A stretch of 64,000 nt of DNA from Metopolophium dirhodum (Eukaryota; Arthropoda; Insecta; Hemiptera; Aphididae). Under the pieces are notes generated by a model. It did no database searches. It had not been told where the DNA came from and saw nothing but the letters and a program-made list of their open reading frames with translations. Shown one piece after another: positions 24,766 to 38,801 of this stretch; the first letter of the stretch is position 1; every line of letters begins with the position of its first letter. Both the position numbers and the translations under genes were made by a program. Where the stretch lies: assembly GCF_019925205.1 (NCBI RefSeq), contig NC_083560.1:310001-374000 (forward strand). Reading direction: 5' to 3'.

Positions 24766-27418
24766 GTAATTAAGGATACATTTTAGACAATACTCATAAA
24801 AAATCACATCTATTTGTAATGACTTTTTTAAATTAAATAATTTTGGACATGTAAAAGTACTTTCCCATTATTTTTTAAGTAGGAATTTCGTTTTCTATAT
24901 AATAAGTTAATTTCTAAAAAATGTAACAATCAAAATCTATATTAAAGCATTTAACATTTGTTCAATCTAATCAGGATAAGTCGCTGATCTGTTTAGATGG
25001 GGTTTTCGCGGCAGTTTAACTACTATTTTGGGTATTTGAATTGGAACGTTTGATTGAATATACGATTTCATTTAGACTATGTAATATGTAATTATGAGTT
25101 TTTTATGTCCTAGAAAACATTCCGTTTTGATAAAATTATTATATAATTAGTGATTATAATTTTATAGTAATATTTTAATATGAAAATATTATTTCCAGGT
25201 TGGGGAGTAGGAAATTAAGGATACATTTTAGACAAAACTCATAAAAAATAACAACTATTTGTAATGACTTTTTTAAATTGAATAATTAGGGACATGCAAA
25301 AGTACTGTCCCGTTAACTTTTAGGTAGGAATGAAGTGTCTATATGCTAAAGTAATTTCTAGAAAATGTGACAATCAAAATGAATATTAAAGCATTTAACA
25401 TTTGTTCACTCTAATCAGAATAAATTGTTGGTCTGTGTAGATGGGTTTTTTACAGCGGTTAAACTACTACTTTGGGTATTTGAATTGGAACGTTTGATTG
25501 GTTATACGATGACATTTACACAATGTATTATTAAGTATGACTTTTTATGTCCTAGAAAACATTCCGTTTTGATAAATTTATTATATTATTAGTGATTATA
25601 ATGTTATAGTTATATTTTAATATGAAAATATTATTTCCGGGATAGGGAGTAGGTAATTAAGGATACATTTTAGACAAAACTCATAAAAAATAACAACTAT
25701 TTGTAATGACTTTTTTAAATTGAATAATTAGGGACATGCAAAAGTACAGTCCCGTTAACTTTTAGGTAGGAATGAGGTGTCTATATGCTAAAGTAAGTTC
25801 TAAAAAATTTAACCTTCAAAATCTATATTGAAGCATTTAACATTTGTTCACTCTAACAGAATAAGTCGCTGTTTAGCTGGGTTTTTCGCGGCAGTTTAAC
25901 TACTATTTTGGGTATTTGAATTGGAACGTTTGATTGGTTATACGATGACATTTTCACAATGTATTATGTAAGTATGACTTTTTATGTCCTAGAAAACATT
26001 CCGTTTTGATACAATTATTATATTATTAGTGATTATAATGAAATAGAAATATTTTAATATGGAAATATGTTTCTGGGGTAGGGAGTAAGTATTTAAGGGT
26101 AAATTTTATACAATACTCATAAAAAATCACAACTATTTGTAAATTATTTTTGAAGTTGAATAATTAGGGACATGCAAAAGTACTTTCCCATTATTTTTTA
26201 AGTAGGAATTTAGTTGTCTATATAATAAGTTAATTTCTAAAAAATGTAACAATCAAAATCTATATTAAAGCATTTAACATTTGTTCACTCTAATCAGAAT
26301 AAGTCGGTGATCAGTTTAGATGGGTTTTTCGCGGCAGTTTAACTACTATTTTGGGTATTTGAATTGGAACGTTTGACTGAATATACGATGTCATTTAGAC
26401 TATGTATTATGTAAGTGTGACTTTTTATGTCCTAGAAAACATTCCGTTTTGAAAAAATGAAAATATTATTAGGGATTATAATGTTATAGTAATATTTTAA
26501 TATGAAAATATTATTTCCGGGGTAGGGAGTAGGTAATTAAGGATAGATTTTAGATAATACTCATAAAAAATCACAACTATTTGTAAAGACTTTTTTAAAT
26601 TGAATAATTTGGGACATGCAAAAGTACTTTCCCATTATTTTTTAAGTAAGAATTTCGTTGTCTATATAATAAGTTAATTTTTAAAAAATGTAACAATCAA
26701 AATCTATATTAAAGCATTTAACATTTGTTCACTCTAATCAGAATAAGTCGCTGATCTGTTTAGATGGGGTTTTCGCGGCAGTTAAACTACTATTTTGGGT
26801 ATTTGAATTGGAACGTTTGACTGAATATACGATGTCATTTAGACTATGTATTATGTAAGTATGACTTCTTATGTCCTAGAAAACATTCCGTTTTGATAAA
26901 ATTATTATATTATTGGTGATTATAATGTTATAGTAATATTTTAATATGGACATATGTTTCTGGGGTAGGGATTTGGTAATTAAGGGTAAATTTTAGACAA
27001 TACTCATAAAAAATCACATTTATTTGTAAATTATTGTTTAAGTTGAATAATTTGGGACATGCAAAAGTACTGTCCCGTTAACTTTTAGGTAGGAATGAGG
27101 TGTCTATATGCTAAAGTAATTTCTAGAAAATGTGACAATCAAAATGAATATTAAAGCATTTAACATTTGTTCACTCCAATCAGAATTAGTTTCTGATCTG
27201 TTTAAATGGGTTTTTCGCGGCAGTTTAACTACTGTTTTGGGTATTTGAATTGGAATTTTTGATTGGTTATACGATGACATTTACACAATGTATTATGTAA
27301 GTATGACTTATTTATGTTCTAGAAAACATTCCGTTTTGAAAAAATGAAAATATTCATAGGGATTATAATGTTATAGTAATATTTTAATATGGAAATATGT
27401 TTCTGGGGTAGGGATTTG
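24766..27418. repeat. 6-mer HOR unit A-B-C-D-E variant-G, 2,653 bp
   Basis: Monomers start at 24,766, 25,211, 25,653, 26,089, 26,533 and 26,976. The first four are A, B, C and D. The fifth is the E variant with gcagttaaactac, and the sixth is the G-type monomer with the cacatttatttg start. The F position of the standard 6-mer is thus taken by another type. Confidence 0.8.
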
Positions 27419-28305
27419 GTAATTAAGGGTGTATTTTAGACAATACTCATAAAAAATCACAACTTTTTGTAAATTCTTTTTTAAGTTGAATAATTTGGGA
27501 CATGCAAAAGTACTTTCCCATTATTTTTTATGTAGGAATTTCGTTGTCTATATAATAAGTTAATTTCTAAAAAATGTAACAATCAAAATCTATATTAAAG
27601 CATTTAACATTTGTTCACTCTAATCAGAATAAGTCGGTGATCAGTTTAGATGGGTTTTTCGCGGCAGTTTAACTACTATTTTGGGTATTTGAATTGGAAC
27701 GTTTGACTGAATATACGATGTCATTTAGACTATGTATTATGTAAGTGTGACTTTTTATGTCCTAGAAAACATTCCGTTTTTATAAAATTATTATATGATT
27801 AGTGATTATAATGTTATAGTAATATTTTAATATGGACATATGTTTCTGGGGTAGGGATTTGGTAATTAAGGTTAAATTTTAGACAATCCTCATAAAAAAT
27901 CACAACTATTTGTAAATTATTTTTTAAGTTGAATAATTTGGGACATGCAAAAGTACTGTCCCGTTAACTTTTAGGTAGGAATGAGGTGTCTATATGCTAA
28001 AGGAATTTTTTAGAAAATGTGACAATCAAAATGAATATTAAAGCATTTAACATTTGTTCACTCTAATCAGAATAAGTTTCTGATCTGTTTAGATGGGTTT
28101 TTCGCGGCAGTTTAACTACTATTTTTGGTATTTTAATTGGAACGTTTGACTGAATATACGATGTCATTTACACTATGTATTATGTAAGTATGACTTTTTA
28201 TGTCCTAGAAAACATTCCGTTTTGATAAAATTATTATATTATTAGTGATTATAATGTTATAGTTATATTTTAATATGAAAATATTATTTCCGGGGTAGGG
28301 AGTAG
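27419..28305. repeat. Last region I monomers, ending in an E/B chimera
   Basis: The monomer at 27,419 has D-like 3' markers (gtcggtgatcag, gtgtgac, tttttataaaatt). The one at 27,862 starts as the aaaggaatttttt type E but ends with the B tail (gataaaattattat, agttatatttt). The switch lies at about 28,185-28,225. Downstream, monomers belong to a different type set, so this chimera marks the edge between two subfamilies. Confidence 0.7.
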
Positions 28306-31300
28306 GTAATTAAGGATACATTTTAGACAAAACTCATAAAAAATCACAACTATTTGTAAAGACTTTTTCAAATAGAATAATTAGGGACATGCAAAAGTAC
28401 TTTCCCATTATTTTTTAAGTAGGAATTTCGTTGTCTATAAAATAAGTTAATTTCTAAAAAATGTAACAATCAAAATCTATATTAAAGCATTTAACATTTG
28501 TTCACTCTAATCAGAATAAGTCGGTGATCTGTTTAGATGGGTATTTCGCAGCAGTTTAACTACTATTTTGGGTATTTGAATTGGAACGTTTGATTGGTTA
28601 TACGATGACATGTACACAATGTATTATGTAAGTATGACTTTTTTATGTCCTAGAAAACATTCCGTTTTGAAAAAATGAAAATATTATTAGGGATTATAAT
28701 GTTATAGTAATATTTTAATATGAAAATATTATTTCCGGGGAAGAAGGAGGTAATTAAGGATACATTTTAGACAATACTCATAAAAAATCACAACTATTTG
28801 TAAAGACTTTTTTAAATAGAATAATTAGGGACATGCAAAAGTACTTTCCCATTACTTTTTAAGTAAGAATTTCGTTGTGTATATAATAAGTTAATTTCTA
28901 AAAAATGTAACAATCAAAATCTATATTAAAGCATTTAAGATTTGTTCACTCTAATAAGAATAAGTCAGAGATCTGTTTAGATGGGTATTTCGCGGCAGTT
29001 TAACTACTATTTTGGGTATTTGAATTGGAACGTTTGATTGGTTATACGATGACATGAAAACAATGTATTATGTAAGTATGACTTTTTATGTCCTAGAAAA
29101 CATTCCGTTTTGATAAAATTATTATATTATTAGTGATTATAATGTTATAGTAATATTTTAATATGGACATATGTTTCTGGGGTAGGGAGTAGGTAATTCA
29201 GGGTAAATTTTAGACAATACTCATAAAAAATCACATCTATTTGTAAATTCTTTTTTAAGTTGAATAATTTGGGACATGCAATAGTACTTTCCCATTTTTT
29301 TTAAGTAGGAATTTCGTTGTCTATATAATAAGTTAATTTCCAAAAAATGTAACAATCAAAATGAATATTGAAGCATTTAACATTTGTTCACTCTAATCAG
29401 AATAAGTCGCTGTTTAGATGGGGTTTTCGCGGCAGTTTAACTACTATTTTGGGTATTTGAATTGGAACGTTTGATTGGTTATACAATGACATTTACACAA
29501 TGTATTATGTAAGAATGACTTTCTTATGTCCTAGAAAACATTACGTTTTGAAAAAATGAAAATATTCATAGGGATTATAATGTTATAGTAATATTTTAAT
29601 ATGGAAATATGTTTCTGGGGTAAGGAGTAGGTAATTAAGGATACATTTTAGACAATACTCATAAAAAATCACAACTATTTGTAATGACTTTTTTAAATTG
29701 AATAATTAGGGACATGCAAAAGTACTATCCCGTTAATTTTTAGGTAGGAATGAGGTGTCTATATGCTAAAGTAATTTCTAGAAAATGTGACAATCAAAAT
29801 GAATATTGAAGCATTTAACATTTGTTCACTCTAATCAGAATAAGTCGCTGTTTAGATGGGGTTTTCGCGGCAGTTTAACTACTATTTTGGGTATTTGAAT
29901 TGGAACGTTTGATTGGTTATACGATGACATGAAAACAATGTATTATGTAAGTATGACTTTTTATGTCCTAGAAAACATTCCGTTTTGATAAAATTATTAT
30001 ATTATTAGTGATTATAATGTTATAGTAATATTTTAATATGGACATATGTTTCTGGGGTAGGGAGTAGGTAGTTAAGGGTAAATTTTAGACAATACTCATA
30101 AAAAATCACATCTATTTGTAAATTCTTTTTTAAGTTGAATAATTTGGGACATGCAAAAGTACTTTCCCATTACTTTTTAATTAGGAATTTCGTTGTGTAT
30201 ATAATAAGTTAATTTCTAAAAAATGTAACAATCAAAATCTATATTAAAGCATTTAACATTTGTTCACTCTAATCAGTATAAGTCGCTGATCTGTTTAGAT
30301 GGGGTTTTCGCGGCAGTTTACTACTATTTTGGGTATTTGAATTGGAACGTTTGATTGAATATACGATGTCATTAAGACTATGTATTATGGAAGTATGACT
30401 TTTTTATATCCTAGAAAACATTCCGTTTTGAAAAAATGAAAATATTATTAGGGATTATAATGTTATAGTAATATTTTAATATGAAAATATTATTTCCGGG
30501 ATAGTGAGTAGGTAATTAAGGATATGTTTTAGACAATACTCATATAAAATCACAACTATTTGTAATGACTTTTTTAAATTGAATAATTAGGGACATGCAA
30601 CAGTAGTGTCCCGTTAACTTTTAGGTAGGAATGAGTTGTCTATATGCTATAGTAAGTTCTAAAAAATGTAACCTTCAAAATCTATATTGAAGCATTTAAC
30701 ATTTGTTCACTCTAATCAGAATAAGTCAGAGATCTGTTTAGATGGGTATTTCGCGGCAGTTTAACTACTATTTTGGGTATTTGAATTGGAACGTTTGATT
30801 GGTTATACGATGACATGAACACAATGTATTATGTAAGTATGACTTTTTATGTCCTAGAAAACATTCCGTTTTGAAAAAATGAAAATATTCATAGGGATTA
30901 TAATGTTATAGTAATATTTTAATATGGAAATATGTTTCTGGGGTAAGGAGTAGGTAATTAAGGATACATTTTGGACAATACTCATAAAAAATAACAACTA
31001 TTTGTAATGACTTTTTCAAATTAAATAATTAGGGACATGCAAAAGTACTTTCCCATTATTTTTTAAGTAGGAATTTCGTTGTCTATAAAATAAGTTAATT
31101 TCTAAAAAATGTAACAATCAAAATCTATATTAAAGCATTTAACATTTGTTCACTCTAATCAGAATAAGTCGCTGATCTGTTTAGATGGGTTTTTCGCGGC
31201 AGTTTAACTACTATCTTGGGTATTTGAATTGGAACGTTTGAATAGTTATACGATGACATTTACACAATGTATTATGTAAGTATGACTTTTCTATGTCCTA

Positions 31301-31839
31301 AAAAACATTCCGTTTTGAAAAAATGAAAATATTCATAGGGATTATAATGTTATAGTAATATTTTAATATGGAAATATGTTTCTGGGGTAGGGAGTAGGTA
31401 ATTAAGGATACATTTTAGACAATACTCATAAAAAATAACAACTATTTGTAATGACTTTTTTAAATTGAATAATTAGGGACATGCAAAAGTACTGTCCCGT
31501 TCACTTTTAGGTAGGAATGAGGTGTCTATATGCTAAAGTAAGTTCTAAAAAATGTAACCTTCAAAATCTATATTGCAGCATTTAACATTTGTTCACTCTA
31601 ATCAGAAGAAGTTGTTGGTCCGTGTAGATGGGTCTTTCGCAGCGGTTAAACTACTATTTTGGGTATTTGAATTGGAACGTTTGATTGGTTATACGATGAC
31701 ATGTACACAATGTATTATGTAAGTATGACTTTTTATGTCCTAGAAAACATTCCGTTTTGATAAAATTATTGTATTATTAGTGATTATAATGTTATAGTAA
31801 TATTTTAATATGGACATATGTTTCTGGGGTAGGGAGTAG
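28306..31839. repeat. Transitional block of eight diverged monomers, 3,534 bp
   Basis: Monomers start at 28,306, 28,750, 29,193, 29,631, 30,068, 30,512, 30,954 and 31,398, with lengths 444, 443, 438, 437, 444, 442, 444 and 442. In order they resemble types b, c, two unassigned monomers, then d, f, g and h of region II. They differ from those by private variants such as aagaaggagg near 28,741, gacatgaaaac near 29,052 and 29,932, and gtagttaaggg near 30,067. It looks like an older relative of the region II 8-mer, before the 403-bp monomer arose or spread. Confidence 0.65.
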
Positions 31840-32242
31840 GTAATTAAGGGTAAATTTTAGACAATACTCATAAAAAATCACAACTATTTGTACTTTCCCA
31901 TTATTTTTTTAGTAGGAATTTCGTTGTCTATATAATAAGTTAATTTCTAAAAAATGTAACAATCAAAATCTATATTAAAGCATTTAACATTTGTTCAGTC
32001 TAATCAGAATAAGTCGCTGATCTGTTTAGATGGGGTTTTCGCGGCAGTTTACTACTATTTTGGGTATTTGAATTGGAACGTTTGATTGAATATACGATGT
32101 CATTAAGACTATGTATTATGTAAATATGACTTTTTTATGTCCTAGAAAACATTCTGTTTTCAAAAAATGAAAATATTAATAGGGATTATAATGTTAGAGT
32201 AATATTTTAATATGAAAATATTATTTCCGGGGTAGGGAGTAG
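31840..32242. repeat. Type a, 403-bp deletion monomer (first of eight)
   Basis: A 41-bp segment is missing: actatttgta joins directly to ctttcccatt at 31,892/31,893. The ends of the lost segment share gta, so a short-homology deletion is likely. The loss removes the left arm of dyad 1. The other copies are 34,457-34,859, 36,631-37,033, 38,802-39,204, 44,966-45,368, 49,355-49,757, 52,861-53,263 and 56,368-56,770. All eight also share gtaaatatgac and attctgttttcaaaa, which argues for one origin followed by amplification. Confidence 0.9.
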
Positions 32243-34456
32243 GTAATTAAGGATACATTTTAGACAATACTCATAAAAAATCACAACTATTTGTAAAGAC
32301 TTTTTCAAATAGAATAATTAGGGACATGCAAAAGTACTTTCCCATTATTTTTTAAGTAGGAATTTCGTTGTCTATAAAATAAGTTAATTTCTAAAAAATG
32401 TAACAATCAAAATCTATATTAAAGCATTTAACATTTGTTCACTCTAATCAGAATAAGTCGGTGATCTGTTTAGATGGGTATTTCGCAGCAGTTTAACTAC
32501 TATTTTGGGTATTTGAATTGGAACGTTTGATTGGTTATACGATGACATGTACACAATGTATTATGTAAGTATGACTTTTTTATGTCCTAGAAAACATTCC
32601 GTTTTGAAAAAATGAAAATATTATTATGGATTATAATGTTATGGTAATATTTTAATATGAAAATATTATTTCCGGGGAAGGGAGTAGGTAATTAAGGATA
32701 CATTTTAGACAATACTCATAAAAAATCACAACTATTTGTAAAGACTTTTTTAAATAGAATTATTAGGGACATGCAAAAGTACTTTCCCATTACTTTTTAA
32801 GTAAGAATTTCGTTGTGTATATAATAAGTTAATTTCTAAAAAATGTAACAATCAAAATCTATATTAAAGCATTTAAGATTTGTTCACTCTAATCAGAATA
32901 AGTCAGAGATCTGTTTAGATGGGTATTTCGCGGCACTTTAACTACTATTTTGGGTATTTGAATTGGAACGTTTGATTGGTTATACGATGACATGTACACA
33001 ATGTATTATGTAAGTATGACTTTTTATGTCCTAGAAAACATTCCGTTTTGAAAAAATTAAAATATTCATTGGGATTATAATGTTATAGTAATATTTTAAT
33101 ATGGAAATATGTTTGTGGGGTAGGGAGTAGGTAATTAAGGGTAAATTTTAGACAATACTCATAAAAAATCACAACTATATGTAATGACTTTTTTAAGTTG
33201 AATAATTTGGGACATGCAAAAGTACTTTCCCATTACTTTTTTATTAGGAATTTCGTTGTGTATATAATAAGTTAATTTCTAAAAAATGTAACAATCAAAA
33301 TCTATATTAAAGCTTTTAACATTTGTTCACTCTAATCAGTATAAGTCGCTGATCTGTTTAGATGGGGTTTTCGCGGCAGTTTACTACTATTTTGGGTATT
33401 TGAATTGGAACGTTTGATTGAATATACGATGTCATTAAGACTATGTATTATGTAAGTATGACTTTTTTATGTCCTAGAAAACATTCCGTTTTGAAAAAAT
33501 GAAAATATTATTAAGGATTATAATGTTATAGTAATATTTTAATATGAAAATATTATTTCCGGGGAAGGGAGTAGGTAATTAAGGATACATTTTAGACAAT
33601 ACTCATAAAAAATCACAACTATTTGTAAAGACTTTTTTAAATAGAATAATTAGGGACATGCAAAAGTACTTTCCCATTACTTTTTAAGTAGGAATTTCGT
33701 TGTCTATATAATAAGTTAATTTCTAAAAAATGTAACAATCAAAATCTATATTAAAGCATTTAACATTTGTTCACTCTAATCAGAATAAGTCGCTGTTTAG
33801 ATGGGTTTTTCTCGGCAGTTTAACTACTATTTTGGGTATTTGAATTGGAACGTTTGACTGAATATACGATGTCATTTAGACTATGTATTATGGAAGTATG
33901 ACTTTTTTATGTCCTAGAAAACATTCCGTTTTGAAAAAATGAAAATATTATTAGGGATTATAATGTTATAGTAATATTTTAATATGAAAATATTATTTCC
34001 GGGGTAGTGAGTAGGTAATTAAGGATATGTTTTAGACAATACTCATATAAAATCACAACTATTTGTAATGACTTTTTTAAATTGAATAATTAGGGACATG
34101 CAACAGTAGTGTCCCGTTAACTTTTAGGTAGGAATGAGTTGTCTATATGCTATAGTAAGTTCTAAAAAATGTAACCTTCAATATCTATATTGAAGCATTT
34201 AACATTTGTTCACTCTAATCAGAAGAAGTTGTTGGTCCGTGTAGATGGGTCTTTCGCAGCGGTTAAACTACTATTTTGGGTATTTGAATTGGAACGTTTG
34301 ATTGGTTATACGATGACATGAACACAATGTATTATGTAAGTATGACTTTTTATGTCCTAGAAAACATTCCGTTTTGATAAAATTATTGTATTATTAGTGA
34401 TTATAATGTTATAGTAATATTTTAATATGGACATATGTTTCTGGGGTAGGGAGTAG
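31840..34456. repeat. Region II HOR unit 1, 6-mer a-b-c-d-e-f/h, 2,617 bp
   Basis: Monomers start at 31,840, 32,243, 32,688, 33,131, 33,575 and 34,015, with lengths 403, 445, 443, 444, 440 and 442. The last is a chimera: f markers (gatatgttttag, gcaacagtagtg, ttcaatatc) change to h markers (gaagaagttgttggtcc, gataaaattattg) within about 34,190-34,225. That one switch removes g and shortens the unit. Confidence 0.85.
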
Positions 34457-36630
34457 GTAATTAAGGGTAAATTTTAGACAATACTCATAAAAAATCACAA
34501 CTATTTGTACTTTCCCATTATTTTTTTAGTAGGAATTTCGTTGTCTATATAATAAGTTAATTTCTAAAAAATATAACAATCAAAATCTATATTAATGCAT
34601 TTAACATTTGTTCAGTCTAATCAGAATAAGTCGCTGATCTGTTTAGATGGGGTTTTCGCGGCAGTTTACTACTATTTTGGGTATTTGAATTGGAACGTTT
34701 GATTGAATATACGATGTCATTAAGACTATGTATTATGTAAATATGACTTTTTTATGTCCTAGAAAACATTCTGTTTTCAAAAAATGAAAATATTAATAGG
34801 GATTATAATGTTATAGTAATATTTTAATATGAAAATATTATTTCCGGGGTAGGGAGTAGGTAATTAAGGATACATTTTAGACAATACTCATAAAAAATCA
34901 CAACTATTTGTAAAGACTTTTTCAAATAGAATAATTAGGGACATGCAAAAGTACTTTCCCATTATTTTTTAAGTAGGAATTTCGTTGTCTATAAAATAAG
35001 TTAATTTCTAAAAAATGTAACAATCAAAATCTATATTAAAGCATTTAACATTTGTTCACTCTAATCAGAATAAGTCGGTGATCTGTTTAGATGGGTATTT
35101 CGCAGCAGTTTAACTACTATTTTGGGTATTTGAATTGGAACGTTTGATTGGTTATACGATGACATGTACACAATGTATTATGTAAGTATGACTTTTTTAT
35201 GTCCTAGAAAACATTCCGTTTTGAAAAAATGAAAATATTATTAGGGATTATAATGTTATAGTAATATTTTAATATGAAAATATTATTTCCGGGGAAGGGA
35301 GTAGGTAATTAAGGATACATTTTAGACAATACTCATAAAAAATCACAACTATATGTAATGACTTTTTTAAGTTGAATAATTTGGGACATGCAAAAGTACT
35401 TTCCCATTACTTTTTAATTAGGAATTTCGTTGTGTATATAATAAGTTAATTTCTAAAAAATGTAACAATCAAAATCTATATTAAAGCTTTTAACATTTGT
35501 TCACTCTAATCAGTATAAGTCGCTGATCTGTTTAGATGGGGTTTTCGCGGCAGTTTACTACTATTTTGGGTATTTGAATTGGAACGTTTGATTGAATATA
35601 CGATGTCATTAAGACTATGTATTATGTAAGTATGACTTTTTTATGTCCTAGAAAACATTCCGTTTTGAAAAAATGAAAATATTATTAGGGATTATAATGT
35701 TATAGTAATATTTTAATATGAAAATATTATTTCCGGGGAAGGGAGTAGGTAATTAAGGATACATTTTAGACAATACTCATAAAAAATCACAACTATTTGT
35801 AAAGACTTTTTTAAATAGAATAATTAGGGACATGCAAAAGTACTTTCCCATTACTTTTTAAGTAGGAATTTCGTTGTCTATATAATAAGTTAATTTCTAA
35901 AAAATGTAACAATCAAAATCTATATTAAAGCATTTAACATTTGTTCACTCTAATCAGAATAAGTCGCTGTTTAGATGGGTTTTTCTCGGCAGTTTAACTA
36001 CTATTTTGGGTATTTGAATTGGAACGTTTGACTGAATATACGATGTCATTTAGACTATGTATTATGGAAGTATGACTTTTTTATGTCCTAGAAAACATTC
36101 CGTTTTGAAAAAATGAAAATATTATTAGGGATTATAATGTTATAGTAATATTTTAATATGAAAATATTATTTCCGGGGTAGTGAGTAGGTAATTAAGGAT
36201 ATGTTTTAGACAATACTCATATAAAATCACAACTATTTGTAATGACTTTTTTAAATTGAATAATTAGGGACATGCAACAGTAGTGTCCCGTTAACTTTTA
36301 GGTAGGAATGAGTTGTCTATATGCTATAGTAAGTTCTAAAAAATGTAACCTTCAATATCTATATTGAAGCATTTAACATTTGTTCACTCTAATCAGAATA
36401 AGTCAGAGATCTGTTTAGATGGGTATTTCGCGGCAGTTTAACTACTATTTTGGGTATTTGAATTGGAACGTTTGATTGGTTATACGATGACATGAACACA
36501 ATGTATTATGTAAGTATGACTTTTTATGTCCTAGAAAACATTCCGTTTTGATAAAATTATTGTATTATTAGTGATTATAATGTTATAGTAATATTTTAAT
36601 ATGGACATATGTTTCTGGGGTAGGGAGTAG
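34457..36630. repeat. Region II HOR unit 2, 5-mer a-b-d-e-f/h, 2,174 bp
   Basis: Monomers start at 34,457, 34,860, 35,305, 35,749 and 36,189. Type c is absent: the d monomer starts with the c-like ggatacatttt and then becomes d at ctatatgtaatg. The final f/h chimera switches later than in unit 1, after gacatgaacac and before gataaaattattg (about 36,490-36,553), so it arose from a separate event. Confidence 0.85.
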
Positions 36631-38801
36631 GTAATTAAGGGTAAATTTTAGACAATACTCATAAAAAATCACAACTATTTGTACTTTCCCATTATTTTTT
36701 TAGTAGGAATTTCGTTGTCTATATAATAAATTAATTTCTAAAAAATGTAACAATCAAAATCTATATTAAAGCATTTAACATTTGTTCAGTCTAATCAGAA
36801 TAAGTCGCTGATCTGTTTAGATGGGGTTTTCGCGGCAGTTTACTACTATTTTGGGTATTTGAATTGGAACGTTTGATTGAATATACGATGTCATTAAGAC
36901 TATGTATTATGTAAATATGACTTTTTTATGTCCTAGAAAACATTCTGTTTTCAAAAAATGAAAATATTAATAGGGATTATAATGTTATAGTAATATTTTA
37001 ATATGAAAATATTATTTCCGGGGTAGGGAGTAGGTAATTAAGGATACATTTTAGACAATACTCATAAAAAATCACAACTATTTGTAAAGACTTTTTCAAA
37101 TAGAATAATTAGGGACATGCAAAAGTACTTTCCCATTATTTTTTAAGTAGGAATTTCGTTGTCTATAAAATAAGTTAATTTCTAAAAAATGTAACAATCA
37201 AAATCTATATTAAAGCATTTAACATTTGTTCACTCTAATCAGAATAAGTCGCTGTTTAGATGGGTTTTTCTCGGCAGTTTAACTACTATTTTGGGTATTT
37301 GAATTGGAACGTTTGACTGAATATACGATGTCATTTAGACTATGTATTATGGAAGTATGACTTTTTTATGTCCTAGAAAACATTCCGTTTTGAAAAAATG
37401 AAAATATTATTAGGGATTATAATGTTATAGTAATATTTTAATATGAAAATATTATTTCCGGGGTAGTGAGTAGGTAATTAAGGATATGTTTTAGACAATA
37501 CTCATATAAAATCACAACTATTTGTAATGACTTTTTTAAATTGAATAATTAGGGACATGCAACAGTAGTGTCCCGTTAACTTTTAGGTAGGAATGAGTTG
37601 TCTATATGCTATAGTAAGTTCTAAAAAATGTAACCTTCAATATCTATATTGAAGCATTTAACATTTGTTCACTCTAATCAGAATAAGTCAGAGATCTGTT
37701 TAGATGGGTATTTCGCGGCAGTTTAACTACTATTTTGGGTATTTGAATTGGAACGTTTGATTGGTTATACGATGACATGAACACAATGTATTATGTAAGT
37801 ATGACTTTTTATGTCCTAGAAAACATTCCGTTTTGAAAAAATGAAAATATTCATAGGGATTATAATGTTATAGTAATATTTTAATGTGGAAATATGTTTC
37901 TGGGGTAAGGAGTAGGTAATTAAGGATACATTTTGGACAATACTCATAAAAAATAACAACTATTTGTAATGACTTTTTCAAATTAAATAATTAGGGACAT
38001 GCAAAAGTACTTTCCCATTATTTTTTAAGTAGGAATTTCGTTGTCTATAAAATAAGTTAATTTCTAAAAAATGTAACAATCAAAATCTATATTAAAGCAT
38101 TTAACATTTGTTCACTCTAATCAGAATAAGTCGCTGATCTGTTTAGATGGGTTTTTCGCGGCAGCTTAACTACTATCTTGGGTATTTGAATTGGAACGTT
38201 TGAATAGTTATACGATGACATTTACACAATGTATTATGTAAGTATGACTTTTCTATGTCCTAAAAAACATTCCGTTTTGAAAAAATGAAAATATTCATAG
38301 GGATTATAATGTTATAGTAATATTTTAATATGGAAATATGTTTCTGGGGTAGGGAGTAGGTAATTAAGGATACATTTTAGACAATACTCATAAAAAATAA
38401 CAACTATTTTTAATGACTTTTTTAAATTGAATAATTAGGGACATGCAAAAGTACTGTACCGTTCACTTTTAGGTAGGAATGAGGTGTCTATATGCTAAAG
38501 TAAGTTCTAAAAAATGTAACCTTCAAAATCTATATTGCAGCATTTAACATTTGTTCACTCTAATCAGAAGAAGTTGTTGGTCCGTGTAGATGGGTCTTTC
38601 GCAGCGGTTAAACTACTATTTTGGGTATTTGAATTGGAACGTTTGATTGGTTATACGATGACATGAACACAATGTATTATGTAAGTATGACTTTTTATGT
38701 CCTAGAAAACATTCCGTTTTGATAAAATTATTGTATTATTAGTGATTATAATGTTATAGTAATATTTTAATATGGACATATGTTTCTGGGGTAGGGAGTA
38801 G
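36631..38801. repeat. Region II HOR unit 3, 5-mer a-b/e-f-g-h, 2,171 bp
   Basis: Monomers start at 36,631, 37,034, 37,474, 37,916 and 38,360. The second monomer is a b/e chimera: tttttcaaatag and ctataaaataag (b) are followed by gctgtttagatgggtttttc and tctcggcag (e), with the join at about 37,190-37,250. This skips c and d. The f copy here still reads gtcctag and the g copy lacks the att insertion seen in later units. Confidence 0.85.

Larger units (their letters stand above)
1..28305. repeat. Region I: array of six monomer types (A-F) with 6-mer HOR
   Basis: The types are told apart by fixed differences and fixed length. A (445): ggacatgtaaaag, tttcgttttc and tail ttccaggttgggg. B (442): gacaaaactc, aaattgttggtctgtg, tttttacagcgg. 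C (436): aaaaaatttaacc, tttagctggg, gataatgaaatag-like tail. D (443-445): start tatttaaggg, tttagttgtc. E (443-446): two versions, one with gatagattttag, one with aaaggaatttttt. F (438): atatgggacatg, tacgctatag, tttttcacggc. Monomer starts up to 16 kb: 1, 444, 889, 1331, 1767, 2210, 2655, 3093, 3538, 3976, 4421, 4863, 5299, 5744, 6190, 6628, 7073, 7515, 7951, 8396, 8842, 9281, 9727, 10165, 10610, 11052, 11488, 11933, 12376, 12812, 13256, 13699, 14135, 14578, 15024, 15463, 15906. Confidence 0.85.
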
